Positions 18,155 to 26,654 of a DNA stretch of 64,000 nucleotides are shown one piece after another. A model generated the notes under the pieces. It did no database searches, was not told the origin of the DNA, and saw only the letters and a list, made by a program, of their open reading frames with translations. Source of the DNA: Paracoccus jeotgali (lineage in GTDB: Bacteria > Pseudomonadota > Alphaproteobacteria > Rhodobacterales > Rhodobacteraceae); the NCBI RefSeq assembly GCF_002865605.1, contig NZ_CP025583.1:2088501-2152500 (forward strand), in the 5' to 3' direction. The stretch's first letter is position 1. Every line of letters begins with the position of its first letter. Position numbers and translations under genes: made by a program.

Positions 18155-18856
18155 TCACAGGCCCAAATAGGCCTGGCGCAGTTTCGGGTCGGCCAGCAGA
18201 TCGGCCGCCGGTCCTTCCATCGCGATTCGCCCCTGTTCCAGGACATAGGCCCGCTCTGCCACGGTCAGCGATTGCATGACGTTCTGTTCGACCAGCAGCA
18301 CCGCCACGCCTTCGGCGTTGATGCGGCCGATCAGGGCGAACATCTCTTCCACCAGCAGCGGCGACAGGCCCAGCGACGGCTCGTCCAGGATCAGCAGTTC
18401 GGGTTCCGACATCATCCCGCGGCCAATGGCGAGCATCTGCTGCTCGCCCCCCGACAGGGTGCCCGCAACCTGGTCCAGACGTTCGGACAGTCGCGGAAAG
18501 ATCGCACAGATCCGGTCGAAGTTCTGTCGCTTGCGAGCGCCCGCGCGGCGAAACGCGCCCAGTTCGAGGTTCTCCGCCACCGACAGGTTGGGGAAAATCC
18601 GCCGCCCTTCAGGCACCTGCGCGATGCCGAGCGCCACGATCTCGCGCGGGGGCAGCCCGGTCAGGCGCTGGCCCTTCCATCGCACCTCGCCTGCGGTGGG
18701 TCGGATAAAGCCGCACACGACGTTGTTCAGTGTCGTCTTGCCGACGCCGTTCGACCCCAGCAGGGCCACGACCTCGCCGGCGCCGATCTGCATGTCGATG
18801 CCGCGCAGCACAGTCATCTGGCCGTAGCCGGCGTGAATATCCGCGATCTCAAGCAT
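18155..18856 (-). CDS. livF: Branched-chain-type ABC transporter ATPase (LivF)
   Basis: Second ATPase of a HAAT-family importer, 233 residues. Walker A is LLGSNGVGKTTL (near residue 35), the signature is LSGGEQQMLAIGRGM, Walker B is LLILDEPSLGLSP, and the switch His is replaced in the usual LivF fashion (VLLVEQNV). It overlaps the end of livG by eight bases. The lyase gene starts 41 bp further on, so transporter and enzymes are one transcript. Confidence 0.92.
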   Translation of the reverse strand: MLEIADIHAGYGQMTVLRGIDMQIGAGEVVALLGSNGVGKTTLNNVVCGFIRPTAGEVRWKGQRLTGLPPREIVALGIAQVPEGRRIFPNLSVAENLELGAFRRAGARKRQNFDRICAIFPRLSERLDQVAGTLSGGEQQMLAIGRGMMSEPELLILDEPSLGLSPLLVEEMFALIGRINAEGVAVLLVEQNVMQSLTVAERAYVLEQGRIAMEGPAADLLADPKLRQAYLGL

Positions 18857-19589
18857 GGCCGGCCTCCTGCAGGCGGGCGGCGGCGCCGTGGCCCAGATAA
18901 GCCTCGATCACGGCGGGGTCCTGGACCAGCTGCGCAGGCGTGCCATGGGCGATCAGCGCGCCGTGGTTCAGGACATAGGCCGTCTCGGCCAGGCTCATCA
19001 CCGCCTGCATCACGTGTTCGATCATCAGGAAGGTGTGTCCCTCGTCGCGGATCTGGCGGATGATGGCAACGATCTCGGCCACCTCGCTGGGGATCAACCC
19101 GGCCATCACCTCGTCCAGCAGCAGCAGTTTCGCACCGGTGGCCAGCGCGCGCGCGATTTCCAGCCGCTTGCGTCCGGCGATGGTCAGCGCCGCTGCGGGG
19201 CGGTCCAGCATCGTGCCCATGCCCAGACGCTGACCGATACGGCGCGCGGTCGCCATCGCCTCGCGTCGATCGCGTTCGTGTAGATAGGCGCCGACGGCGA
19301 TGTTTTCCTGCACGGTCAACCCGGCAAAGGGCTGCACGATCTGGAAGGTCCGCACCATTCCCTGCGCGCAGATCTGGTGCGGCGGCAGCCCGGTCACGTC
19401 GCGGTCCTGAAAACGCACCGTGCCGGTATCGGCGCGGGTGAACCCGGCGATGATGGTGAAGCAGGTGGTCTTGCCCGCGCCGTTCGGGCCCAGAAGGCCG
19501 ACGATCGACCCTTCGGGCACGTCCAGCGACACGTCCGAGACGGCGACAAGGCCGCCGAAGCGTTTGACCAGGTTACGGACTTCAAGCAT
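18849..19589 (-). CDS. livG: Branched-chain-type ABC transporter ATPase (LivG)
   Basis: First ATPase of the HAAT-type importer, 246 residues. Walker A GLLGPNGAGKTT and Walker B LLLLDEVMAGL are clear. The signature loop is the divergent form ALTIAGRKRLEIARAL seen in part of the LivG family instead of LSGGQ, so this is not necessarily a defect. It overlaps livM by eight bases and livF by eight bases, which indicates coupled translation. Confidence 0.92.
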   Translation of the reverse strand: MLEVRNLVKRFGGLVAVSDVSLDVPEGSIVGLLGPNGAGKTTCFTIIAGFTRADTGTVRFQDRDVTGLPPHQICAQGMVRTFQIVQPFAGLTVQENIAVGAYLHERDRREAMATARRIGQRLGMGTMLDRPAAALTIAGRKRLEIARALATGAKLLLLDEVMAGLIPSEVAEIVAIIRQIRDEGHTFLMIEHVMQAVMSLAETAYVLNHGALIAHGTPAQLVQDPAVIEAYLGHGAAARLQEAGHA

Positions 19590-20565
19590 CGCTGCCCCCC
19601 TTTCGGCCGAAGGCCCCGATCCGCCCGGCCAACCCCATCAGCCCCTGCGGCAGAAAGCGCAGCGCGACGATCAGCACGATGGCGTAGAGAACGAAGTTCA
19701 GACCCGGTGCGTTATGCAGCGCCGTTTTTGCGCCCTCGCCCAGCAGGTGCAGGCCCAGCGTGCCGATCAGCGGCCCCCAGACGGTGCCGGCACCGCCGAC
19801 GATCGGCCCGATCAGTGCGGCGACCGAGATGGCGACCCCGAAGACCACCGCGCTGTCGATGAACAGCCACAGCTGCAGATAGACAACGCCCGCCAGGCCC
19901 CCGAACGCCCCGGAAATCGCCATTGCCACGACCTTGACACGATAGGTATCGATGCCCAAGGCGCGCGCGGCGTCCTCGTTCTCGCGCACAGCGACCAGAT
20001 AGGCGCCAAAGCGCGAATATTTGATCCATGCGGTCAGGGCCATGACCAGCGCGACCAGGATCAGCAGCAAGGTGTAGGTCAGGGTGCGGTCGCTGTTGAA
20101 TTGCAGCGTTGCCAGCCCGGGGTCCAGCCGCAGCTGCAAACCCCGCCCCGCGCCGGTGATCTCGAACGCCGATGCGCAGATCCGCAGCACTTCGGCAAAG
20201 GCCAGGGTGACAAGGGCGAAGTAAGACCCTTTCAAGCCATACCGGAAGGACAGCGCCCCGATGAACGCGCCCATCAGCGCGCCCGCCACGATACCCGCAG
20301 CAAAGGCAGGCCATGCGTTCACGCCGTACTGCACCTGCAGCACCGCCGAGGCATAGGCGCCCGTTCCATACATGGCCGCATGTCCAAAGGACGACATCCC
20401 ACCAAAGCCGCCGGTGACGTTCCACGACAGCGCGATGATCGCCACGACCAGAGCGTTGATGGTGAAGCCCATCCACACCTGCGAGGGCAGGACATAGACG
20501 GCCGCCAGATACAGCACCACGATCGCGACCAGCGCGACCTGCCCTGCGGATGCAAATCTCATCAT
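19582..20565 (-). CDS. livM: Branched-chain-type ABC transporter permease (LivM)
   Basis: Integral membrane subunit, 327 residues, with about eight to ten hydrophobic segments. The family signature is SWNVTGGFGGMSSFGHAAMYGTGAY, the LivM counterpart of the EAA loop region, followed by YFALVTLAFAEVLR. ATG 20565 overlaps the livH stop as ATGA; the frame is open for 133 codons before it, but only as a shadow of livH. An alternative start one codon later is equally possible. Confidence 0.92.
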   Translation of the reverse strand: MMRFASAGQVALVAIVVLYLAAVYVLPSQVWMGFTINALVVAIIALSWNVTGGFGGMSSFGHAAMYGTGAYASAVLQVQYGVNAWPAFAAGIVAGALMGAFIGALSFRYGLKGSYFALVTLAFAEVLRICASAFEITGAGRGLQLRLDPGLATLQFNSDRTLTYTLLLILVALVMALTAWIKYSRFGAYLVAVRENEDAARALGIDTYRVKVVAMAISGAFGGLAGVVYLQLWLFIDSAVVFGVAISVAALIGPIVGGAGTVWGPLIGTLGLHLLGEGAKTALHNAPGLNFVLYAIVLIVALRFLPQGLMGLAGRIGAFGRKGGSDA

Positions 20566-21431
20566 GCCGGCCTCCGACCCAGAAGGCCCGAGGGCCGGAA
20601 CAGCAGCGTCAGGATGAAGGCGACGAAGATGCCGATCTGGCCCAGACTCTCGCCCAGAAACAGCCCGCCCAGCGCCTCGATCACACCCAGCGCCAGACCC
20701 GCGATCAGCGCGCCGGGCAGGCTGCCCATGCCGCCCATCACCACCGTGGTGAAGGCGACCAGAACGAAGGTATATCCGACCTGCGGCGTGACGTAGAATG
20801 TCGGCAGCAGCAGACAAGCGGCCAGCGCCACGCAGGCTGTGCCAAGGCCGAAGCAGATCGCATAGGTGTGGCCGACGTCGATTCCCACGATCTCGGCGCC
20901 GCGTTTTTCGACCGCGACGGCGCGGATTGCCGCACCCGTGCGGGTGCGGGTCATGAACAGCCACATCAGCCCCGCGACCACCAACGCCGCGACAAAGGCG
21001 ATCACACGGCCCAACGTCAGATAGGCCCCGAAGACCTCGACCGTGTTATACGCATAGGGCACATCGACGGTGCGGGTGTTCGATGTCCAGAAATACAGCG
21101 CCAGATTGTCGATCACCAGCGACAGCGCCAGCGTGACCAGCAGGACGTTCTGTTCGGACCCGGCGCTCATCGGCGCGATGACGACACGCTGCAGCGCATA
21201 GCCCAGTCCGAAGAACAGAGGCACGACGATGACGGCAGCGAGGTAGGGGTCGATCCCGAGGTGCTGGAACAGGAAATAGGCGGCATACAGCGCCAGCATC
21301 AGCAGGCTGCCATGGGCAAAGTTGATGATGTGCAACACACCATAGATCAGCGTCAGGCCTAGCGCGATCAGCGCATAGACGGCACCCATCATCAGGCCGT
21401 TCAGCACGGCAGGCAGAATCAGGCTGGACAT
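20562..21431 (-). CDS. livH: Branched-chain-type ABC transporter permease (LivH)
   Basis: Partner permease of LivM, 289 residues. LIYGVLHIINFAHGSLLMLALYAAYFLF is the LivH signature (about residues 30-57), and GIDVGHTYAICFGLGTACVALA lies before the last helices. It starts 60 bp after the binding-protein gene, with an 11-bp hairpin in that gap. Together with LivM, LivG, LivF and the binding protein it forms a complete importer. Confidence 0.92.
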   Translation of the reverse strand: MSSLILPAVLNGLMMGAVYALIALGLTLIYGVLHIINFAHGSLLMLALYAAYFLFQHLGIDPYLAAVIVVPLFFGLGYALQRVVIAPMSAGSEQNVLLVTLALSLVIDNLALYFWTSNTRTVDVPYAYNTVEVFGAYLTLGRVIAFVAALVVAGLMWLFMTRTRTGAAIRAVAVEKRGAEIVGIDVGHTYAICFGLGTACVALAACLLLPTFYVTPQVGYTFVLVAFTTVVMGGMGSLPGALIAGLALGVIEALGGLFLGESLGQIGIFVAFILTLLFRPSGLLGRRPA

Positions 21432-21457
21432 CGGTCACGCACCTCCGCGTCTGAAGC

Positions 21458-21485
21458 GCGTCCCCGCCGCGATGGGCGGGGACGC
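21458..21485 (-). promoter_or_regulatory. Intercistronic hairpin between binding-protein gene and livH
   Basis: GCGTCCCCGCC and GGCGGGGACGC form a perfect 11-bp stem around six bases. It sits in the only sizeable gap of the transporter block, right after the binding-protein stop. In other ABC operons such hairpins attenuate or protect the mRNA so that binding protein exceeds permease. No T-run follows, which favours that over termination. Confidence 0.6.
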
Positions 21486-21491
21486 TGGGGA

Positions 21492-22715
21492 TCAGCCCTG
21501 GGACGGGCGCGGGAAGACCGGCTCGGCCGTGGCGTATTCCTCGGGGAAGATCACCTCGATCTCGTCGCCGCGCACCTGCAGGTTGACCGGGCGCGAGTTC
21601 ACGTTGTCGCCGTTCACGAACTTGGTCGGGCCATAAGGCATGATCGAACCGTCGAAATTCGACGCCGCCAGCGCGTCGATCATGGCCTTGCGGTCGGCAG
21701 AGGCACCGCGTTCCAGCGCGTCGGCCACGACCTGGATCACCGCATAGGCCACCATGACGTCATAGGTCATGTCCAGACCGGCCGCAGCGACGCTGGCGGC
21801 GAGCGCCTTGGACTGTTCCTTGCGAGGGTCGTACCAGTGGTTGCAGTCGATCACATACTGGGCCATATCCTTGTTTTCGCGAACGAATTTGATATTCGAA
21901 GCCGCCCCGCCCAGAACCGAGTAAATCGCCTTCAGATCGACGCGCTGCTGCTGCAGCGCGCGGGTCATCAGCGTGTATTCGTTCAGGTAGTTGGTCGGGA
22001 TCAGGATGTCGGCCTCGGATGCCTTGACCCGCAAGGCGATGTTGTTGAAATCGCGGTGCGGGGTCGGATGCGCGATCTTTTCGACCACGGTGATCCCCAG
22101 TTGCGGCAGCGCCTCTTCGACGATGCCCGAAAGCTGCGAGCCGAATGGCCCGTCCTCATGGACGATGGCGGCGGTCTTGACCGGATTGCCGGCGGCCGCG
22201 TTCAGCAGACCCAGATTTTCCATGGCCACAGCGCTGATTTTTTCGACGCCGGGGGTAAAGCGGAAGACGTTGGGCAGGCCGCGTTCGACAATCGCCTCGG
22301 CGGTGCCGACCGAGAAGACCTGCGCCAGGTCGTATTTCGCCGCTGCCTGCGACGACGCCAGCCCCAGCGCCGAGGCGCTCGACCCGGTGAAGGCGCAGAC
22401 GCCGGCCTCGACCAGCGTGTCGACGGCGGCGGCGGCGACCTCGGGACGGCTTTCGGCGTCGACGACGACCAGCTCGATCGGGGCGCCGCCCATGCTCTTG
22501 ATGCCGCCGGCGGCATTGATGGCTTCGGCCGCGAAGCGGGCCCCGGCGACGCATTGGTTGCCGTTATAGGCCAGGTTCCCGGTCAGCGGTTCCAGCACGC
22601 CGACCTTGATGGCGGCGGTCTGGGCGCGCAGGATCGCCGGCGACATCAGCGCCCCGGTCAGTGCCACGGCGCCCGATGCCTTCAGCAGGCCGCGGCGGTT
22701 GATGGTGTGGGTCAT
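21492..22715 (-). CDS. Branched-chain-type ABC transporter substrate-binding protein
   Basis: Periplasmic ligand-binding protein of 407 residues. The N-terminus has a Tat-like leader: INRRGLLKASGAVALTGA ending near LRAQTAA, suggesting export folded. The mature part starts IKVGVLEPLTGNLAYNG, typical of LivK/AmiC-like proteins (type I fold), with VVVDAESRPE and SSASALGLASSQAA at the binding cleft. GGGAGG nine bases before ATG 22715 fixes the start. It lies between the LeuD-like gene and livH. LivK relatives bind amino acids, amides, urea, aromatic or dicarboxylic acids; the surrounding enzymes suggest an amide or imide, but ligand residues cannot be assigned by eye. Confidence 0.9.
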   Translation of the reverse strand: MTHTINRRGLLKASGAVALTGALMSPAILRAQTAAIKVGVLEPLTGNLAYNGNQCVAGARFAAEAINAAGGIKSMGGAPIELVVVDAESRPEVAAAAVDTLVEAGVCAFTGSSASALGLASSQAAAKYDLAQVFSVGTAEAIVERGLPNVFRFTPGVEKISAVAMENLGLLNAAAGNPVKTAAIVHEDGPFGSQLSGIVEEALPQLGITVVEKIAHPTPHRDFNNIALRVKASEADILIPTNYLNEYTLMTRALQQQRVDLKAIYSVLGGAASNIKFVRENKDMAQYVIDCNHWYDPRKEQSKALAASVAAAGLDMTYDVMVAYAVIQVVADALERGASADRKAMIDALAASNFDGSIMPYGPTKFVNGDNVNSRPVNLQVRGDEIEVIFPEEYATAEPVFPRPSQG

Positions 22716-22753
22716 GTTCTGTTTCCTCCCTTGTGTTGTCTTTGGTGATCCCG

Positions 22754-23368
22754 TCAGCGCGCCAACCACGGGGCGTCGGCCATCCGCGTCGCCTCGTAGT
22801 CCGTGATCTGCTGCATGTAGGTCAGCGTCATCTCGATCTCGTCCAGCCCTTTGAGGATGCATTCGCGGGCGAAGGCGTCGATGATGATGGGATGCGTGCC
22901 CAGATCGCCCGGCAGCACGACCTGCCCCGCGACCAGATCGACCGTGACCTCTGCGCCGGGATTGGCCGCAAGATGATCGGCGAGCGCCTCGCAGACCGGC
23001 AGCGGCAGCGTCACCGGCACGACGCCGTTCTTCAGCGCGTTGTTGCGGAAGATGTCGCCGAAGCTGGGCGCGATCAGCGCGCGGATGCCGGCATCGACCA
23101 GCGCATAGACCGCGCCTTCGCGTGACGATCCGCAGCCGAAGTTATCCTCGACCAGCAGGATCCGGGCGTCGTCGGCGCCGGGGCGGTTCAGAGGGAAATC
23201 GGGATCCAGCGCGCCCGACGCGTCACGCCGGATGTCGTGGAACAGGAACTGGTCATAGCCTTCGCTGCGGTCGGCCTTGATGAAGCGTGCGGGGATGATC
23301 TGATCGGTGTCGCAGTTGACGCCGGGCACGAATATGACGGGCGAGGTTTCGCGGGTGAACGCCCTCAT
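22754..23368 (-). CDS. LeuD-type hydro-lyase small subunit
   Basis: Swivelling small subunit of an aconitase-superfamily dehydratase, 204 residues, as in bacterial isopropylmalate isomerase. DTDQIIPARFIKADRSEGYD near residues 20-40 and APSFGDIFRNNALKNG at 100-114 are standard. In the active-site loop, however, the usual Ser-Arg-Glu-His-Ala reads Ser-Arg-Glu-Gly-Ala (FGCGSSREGAVYAL, Gly85), a change at a conserved position. ATGA overlap with the large subunit. Relatives in this superfamily hydrate citraconate, isopropylmaleate and dimethylmaleate. In this catabolic operon a leucine-biosynthesis role is unlikely. Confidence 0.85.
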   Translation of the reverse strand: MRAFTRETSPVIFVPGVNCDTDQIIPARFIKADRSEGYDQFLFHDIRRDASGALDPDFPLNRPGADDARILLVEDNFGCGSSREGAVYALVDAGIRALIAPSFGDIFRNNALKNGVVPVTLPLPVCEALADHLAANPGAEVTVDLVAGQVVLPGDLGTHPIIIDAFARECILKGLDEIEMTLTYMQQITDYEATRMADAPWLAR

Positions 23369-24792
23369 GCTGCGCCCTCCATCAATCGGCGCACATCGGT
23401 CAGCCGCCCGGTGATCGCCGCCGCCGCCGCCATCGCGGGGCTGAGAAGATGGGTGCGCGCCCCCGGTCCCTGCCGCCCGACGAAGTTGCGGTTCGAGGTC
23501 GAGGCGCAGCGTTCGCCCCGCGCCGCCACGTCCCCGTTCATCGCCGCGCACATCGAACAGCCGGAATGGCGCCATTCGAACCCGGCGGCGCGGAAGATCT
23601 CGGCCAGGCCCTCGGCCTCGGCCTGATCGCGCACCTGCGTCGATCCGGGCACCACCATGGAAGGCACCACCGCCTTGCGCCCGCGCAGGACCGCAGCGGC
23701 GGCGCGCAGATCCTCGATCCGGGCGTTGGTGCATGACCCCAGGAACACGCGGTCGATGGGCAACCCATCGAGGGCCGTGCCCGGAGTCAGCCCCATATAT
23801 TCCAGCGATTTTTCCGCAGCCTTGCGCTTTTCGCTGCTGGCAAAGCTGGCAGGTTCGGGCACCCGGCCGGTGATCGGCACGGCGTCCTCGGGGCTGGTGC
23901 CCCAGGTGACCATGGGGGCGACCGCACTCCCGTCGATCTGCACCTCGCGGTCGAAGACGGCGCCGTCGTCGGTCGGCAGCCGCTGCCACTGTGCCAGCGC
24001 CATATCCCATTCCTCGGGACTGGGACCATAATGGCGCCCTTGAACATAGCGGAAGGTGGTTTCGTCGGGGGCGACAAGGCCCAGCCGCGCGGCGGCCTCG
24101 ATGGACATGTTGCAGATGGTCAGCCGTCCCTCGATCGAGAGATTTCGCACCACCTGACCGGCATATTCGATGGCGTGACCGCCCGCGCCGCCCGCGCCGA
24201 TCTGTGCGATCAGCGTCAGGACCACGTCCTTGGCCGTGACGCCCGGACCCAGCACGCCGTCGATGGTGACACGCATCGTCTTTGGGCGCGTCTGCCACAA
24301 GGTCTGCGTGGCCAGCACATGCGCGTTTTCCGACTGGCCGATGCCGAACGCCATCGCGCCCAGCGCCCCCTGGGTCGAGGTGTGGCTGTCCGAACAGACG
24401 ATGCTCAGCCCCGGCAGAGTGATCCCCTGTTCGGGCGCGACGACGTGGACGATGCCCTGGGCACGATCGCCGATGCCGAAATGACGGACACCGGCCCAGT
24501 CCATGTTGGCGTCGAAGGTGCGGATCATCCGCTCGATCGCGGGGGTCGCGGCGTCTTCGGGGCGCCGGCCCAGGGTCGGCACATAGTGATCCGCGATGCC
24601 GAAAATCTGCAGCGGCCGGCGCGGCATCAGCCCGCGCCGCTTTAGGTCGGCAAAGGCGTGAAAGCTGCCCTCGTGGATCAGGTCGCGGTCGATATACAGC
24701 AGCGACGGCCCTGCCGGATGGCGCAGGATCTCGTGCGCGTCCCAGATCTTGGCGAACATGGTGCGCGGCGCGCGCTCGATAGGGGTATCCAT
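23365..24792 (-). CDS. LeuC-type hydro-lyase large subunit
   Basis: 475-residue Fe-S dehydratase subunit. The three cluster cysteines are present: Cys354 (VFLGSCTNARIEDL) and Cys412/Cys415 (HSGCSMCAAMNGD). NRNFVGRQGPGARTHLLSPA, SDSHTSTQGALGAMAFGIG and CNMSIEAAARLGLVAPDE are standard bacterial LeuC motifs, so overall it is close to isopropylmalate isomerase. The start is uncertain between ATG 24792 and the second Met 11 codons later (MFAKIWDAHE), neither with a strong ribosome site. Fourteen bp follow the deacetylase-fold gene. Expected to hydrate a maleate/itaconate-type acid, giving the malate that the lyase of this operon could cleave. Confidence 0.87.
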   Translation of the reverse strand: MDTPIERAPRTMFAKIWDAHEILRHPAGPSLLYIDRDLIHEGSFHAFADLKRRGLMPRRPLQIFGIADHYVPTLGRRPEDAATPAIERMIRTFDANMDWAGVRHFGIGDRAQGIVHVVAPEQGITLPGLSIVCSDSHTSTQGALGAMAFGIGQSENAHVLATQTLWQTRPKTMRVTIDGVLGPGVTAKDVVLTLIAQIGAGGAGGHAIEYAGQVVRNLSIEGRLTICNMSIEAAARLGLVAPDETTFRYVQGRHYGPSPEEWDMALAQWQRLPTDDGAVFDREVQIDGSAVAPMVTWGTSPEDAVPITGRVPEPASFASSEKRKAAEKSLEYMGLTPGTALDGLPIDRVFLGSCTNARIEDLRAAAAVLRGRKAVVPSMVVPGSTQVRDQAEAEGLAEIFRAAGFEWRHSGCSMCAAMNGDVAARGERCASTSNRNFVGRQGPGARTHLLSPAMAAAAAITGRLTDVRRLMEGAA

Positions 24793-24806
24793 GCTGTCCA
24801 CCGGCC

Positions 24807-25730
24807 TCAGCCCTGCGCCCGGAAGGCGCGGGCAATGGTCCCCGCCGGTGCGGCCCAGACGCCGTCCCGCGCCAGCATGTAATCCAGCACCTCGCGCAGA
24901 TATTCGACGCGATAGGGCATTCCCGAGACCCAGCTGTGCAGCGGCAAGCTCATCACCCGGCCGCCGTGGTCGGCGCTTTCGCGCCACAGCACGTCGAAGC
25001 GGTCCTTGACCTGCTGCACCCAGTCGGGCTCGGAATGGAAATACTCCATCGCTACGACGCGGTCGTCGGTCTCATAGGCCAGCGGCATCGCCAGCAACGG
25101 GCCGTGATCGGTCCGCATCTCATAAGGCAGGTCGTCATTGGCCCAGTCGAGACACCACTCGACCCCCTGCTGCGCCAGCCGGTCGGGGGTGTGGAACCCC
25201 TGCGCGCGCCCGGGCGACAGCCAACCGGTCACCGGCTGCCCCGACGCATCCCGCAGCAGGCGCAGCGTGTCGGCTATCAGGCCGGTTTCCTCGGCCTCGG
25301 ACAGGCCGGAATGATGCACGCGCCCCATGTCCAGACCATGAGCGACGAGCTCGTGCCCGCCCGCGACCACCGCGTCGATCACCGCCGGATAACGCTGCGC
25401 GATACAGCCGTTGATGGCAAAGCTGGTCGTCAGCCCCTTCTCTGCCAGCAGCTTCAGGATGCGGAAAACCCCCAGCCGGTTGCCATAATCGCGGTTGGTG
25501 AAGTAGCGGAAGTCGGGATAGGGCATCGACAGCGCGCCCGGCGCCTTGAACGGCTTGGCCGGCATGTTCAGCGGAAAATGCTGCACATGCGTCAAGATCG
25601 ACAGCGCCACGCGCGCGTCCTCGGGCCAGCGGATCGGCGCGCGCGCGAACATGTCGGACCAGTCATAGCGGTCATGGTCCATCCCGTAGCGGCGGGCCGG
25701 ATAATCCAGATAGCTGTCGGGCATCGGCAT
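24807..25730 (-). CDS. Polysaccharide-deacetylase-fold hydrolase, second copy
   Basis: 307 residues, NodB/PuuE-type barrel. It shares the block FRYFTNRDYGNRLGVFRIL with its neighbour (YSHRDYGNRAGWQRMM). The first catalytic motif of the fold (Asp-Asp, or NYEEGG in allantoinase) is replaced by LTHVQHFPLNM (46-56); the second reads VAHGLDMGRVHHSG with extra histidines. Hence it is not a sugar deacetylase, and metal binding may differ from PuuE. Some members of this fold open cyclic ureides or imides, which fits the amidase and dicarboxylate enzymes beside it. It overlaps the first copy by one base (TGATG). Confidence 0.82.
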   Translation of the reverse strand: MPMPDSYLDYPARRYGMDHDRYDWSDMFARAPIRWPEDARVALSILTHVQHFPLNMPAKPFKAPGALSMPYPDFRYFTNRDYGNRLGVFRILKLLAEKGLTTSFAINGCIAQRYPAVIDAVVAGGHELVAHGLDMGRVHHSGLSEAEETGLIADTLRLLRDASGQPVTGWLSPGRAQGFHTPDRLAQQGVEWCLDWANDDLPYEMRTDHGPLLAMPLAYETDDRVVAMEYFHSEPDWVQQVKDRFDVLWRESADHGGRVMSLPLHSWVSGMPYRVEYLREVLDYMLARDGVWAAPAGTIARAFRAQG

Positions 25731-26653
25731 CAGCGGCCCCCTTTCGCGGCGGCGGACATCGCATCATAGGCGCCGCTGGCGTGATAAGCCTCGGCGATCT
25801 CGCGCCCGGTGGCCTGCCACACGCCGTCATGCCTGGCGATATACCGAATCGCCTCGGCAAAGGCGTCGATGCGGTGCGGCTGACCGACCAGATAGGGATG
25901 AAGCGGGATGCACATGACCATGCCGCTGTCGTCCGAGTCCTTGTAGAGCTGGTCGAACTGGCGGCGGATGATCTCGGCATAATGCCGAGGCGTCACCTTC
26001 TGGCTGTTATAGACGATGACGTCGTTCATCTCGAGCGAGTAGGGCATCGAGATCAGCTTGCCGGACGCCACCTTGACCGGCATCGGCTGGTCGTCGTGGA
26101 ACATGTCGCAGGTATACCGAATCCCCGCCTCGGCCAGCAGGTCCATCGTCCACAGGTTGTTGGACAGCGCCGGCGACAGCCAGCCTGCAAGTTCCTGCCC
26201 GGTATGCTTGCGCACCGTGTCGAAGGCGTCGCGGATGATCTCGCGTTCCTGGTCCGCCGTCATGTTGTAGACATAGCGGGTGTTGTAGATGCCGTGGGAA
26301 AAGAACTCCCACCCGCGATCTGCGCAGGCGCGGATGATTTCCGGGTGGTGATCGCACAACGCGACGTTCAGCGATACCGAGCCGCGAAATCCCGCCCGGT
26401 CCATCGCCGCCATCATCCGCTGCCAACCGGCGCGGTTGCCGTAATCGCGATGGGAGTACTGCAGCACGTCAGGGTTCGGGCGGCCCCAGGGCGTGCGGGT
26501 CGGGTTGTCCGGCGGATCGTATTCATAGAACTCGATATTCGGCGCTATCCAGACGGCCAGTTTCTTGCCGCCGGGCCAGGTGATCTTGGGCCGGCCGGGC
26601 CAGGGCAGATAATCATACAGCCCCAGATCTGCGCGCATCTCTTCCGCGGCCAT
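25730..26653 (-). CDS. Polysaccharide-deacetylase-fold hydrolase, first copy
   Basis: 307 residues, same length as the next gene but clearly diverged from it. The first motif reads WIAPNIEFYEYDPP (35-48) where allantoinases have NYEEGGE, and the second reads FFSHGIYNTRYVYN (117-130), keeping the first His but not the second of the His-x3-His pair. The first-motif type NIEFYEY recurs in uncharacterised members of the family. It lies one base after the amidase stop and overlaps the second copy. Its products probably pass to the amidase: ring opening of a cyclic imide or ureide, then half-amide hydrolysis. This is inference from order only. Confidence 0.82.
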   Translation of the reverse strand: MAAEEMRADLGLYDYLPWPGRPKITWPGGKKLAVWIAPNIEFYEYDPPDNPTRTPWGRPNPDVLQYSHRDYGNRAGWQRMMAAMDRAGFRGSVSLNVALCDHHPEIIRACADRGWEFFSHGIYNTRYVYNMTADQEREIIRDAFDTVRKHTGQELAGWLSPALSNNLWTMDLLAEAGIRYTCDMFHDDQPMPVKVASGKLISMPYSLEMNDVIVYNSQKVTPRHYAEIIRRQFDQLYKDSDDSGMVMCIPLHPYLVGQPHRIDAFAEAIRYIARHDGVWQATGREIAEAYHASGAYDAMSAAAKGGR

Positions 26654-26654
26654 G

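Noticed and set aside
23365..24792. LeuC-like gene as the leucine-biosynthesis enzyme leuC
   Set aside because: Sequence is close to LeuC, but leuA/leuB are absent, it lies inside a catabolic/transport operon, and its LeuD partner has an altered active-site loop. Not excluded without genome data.
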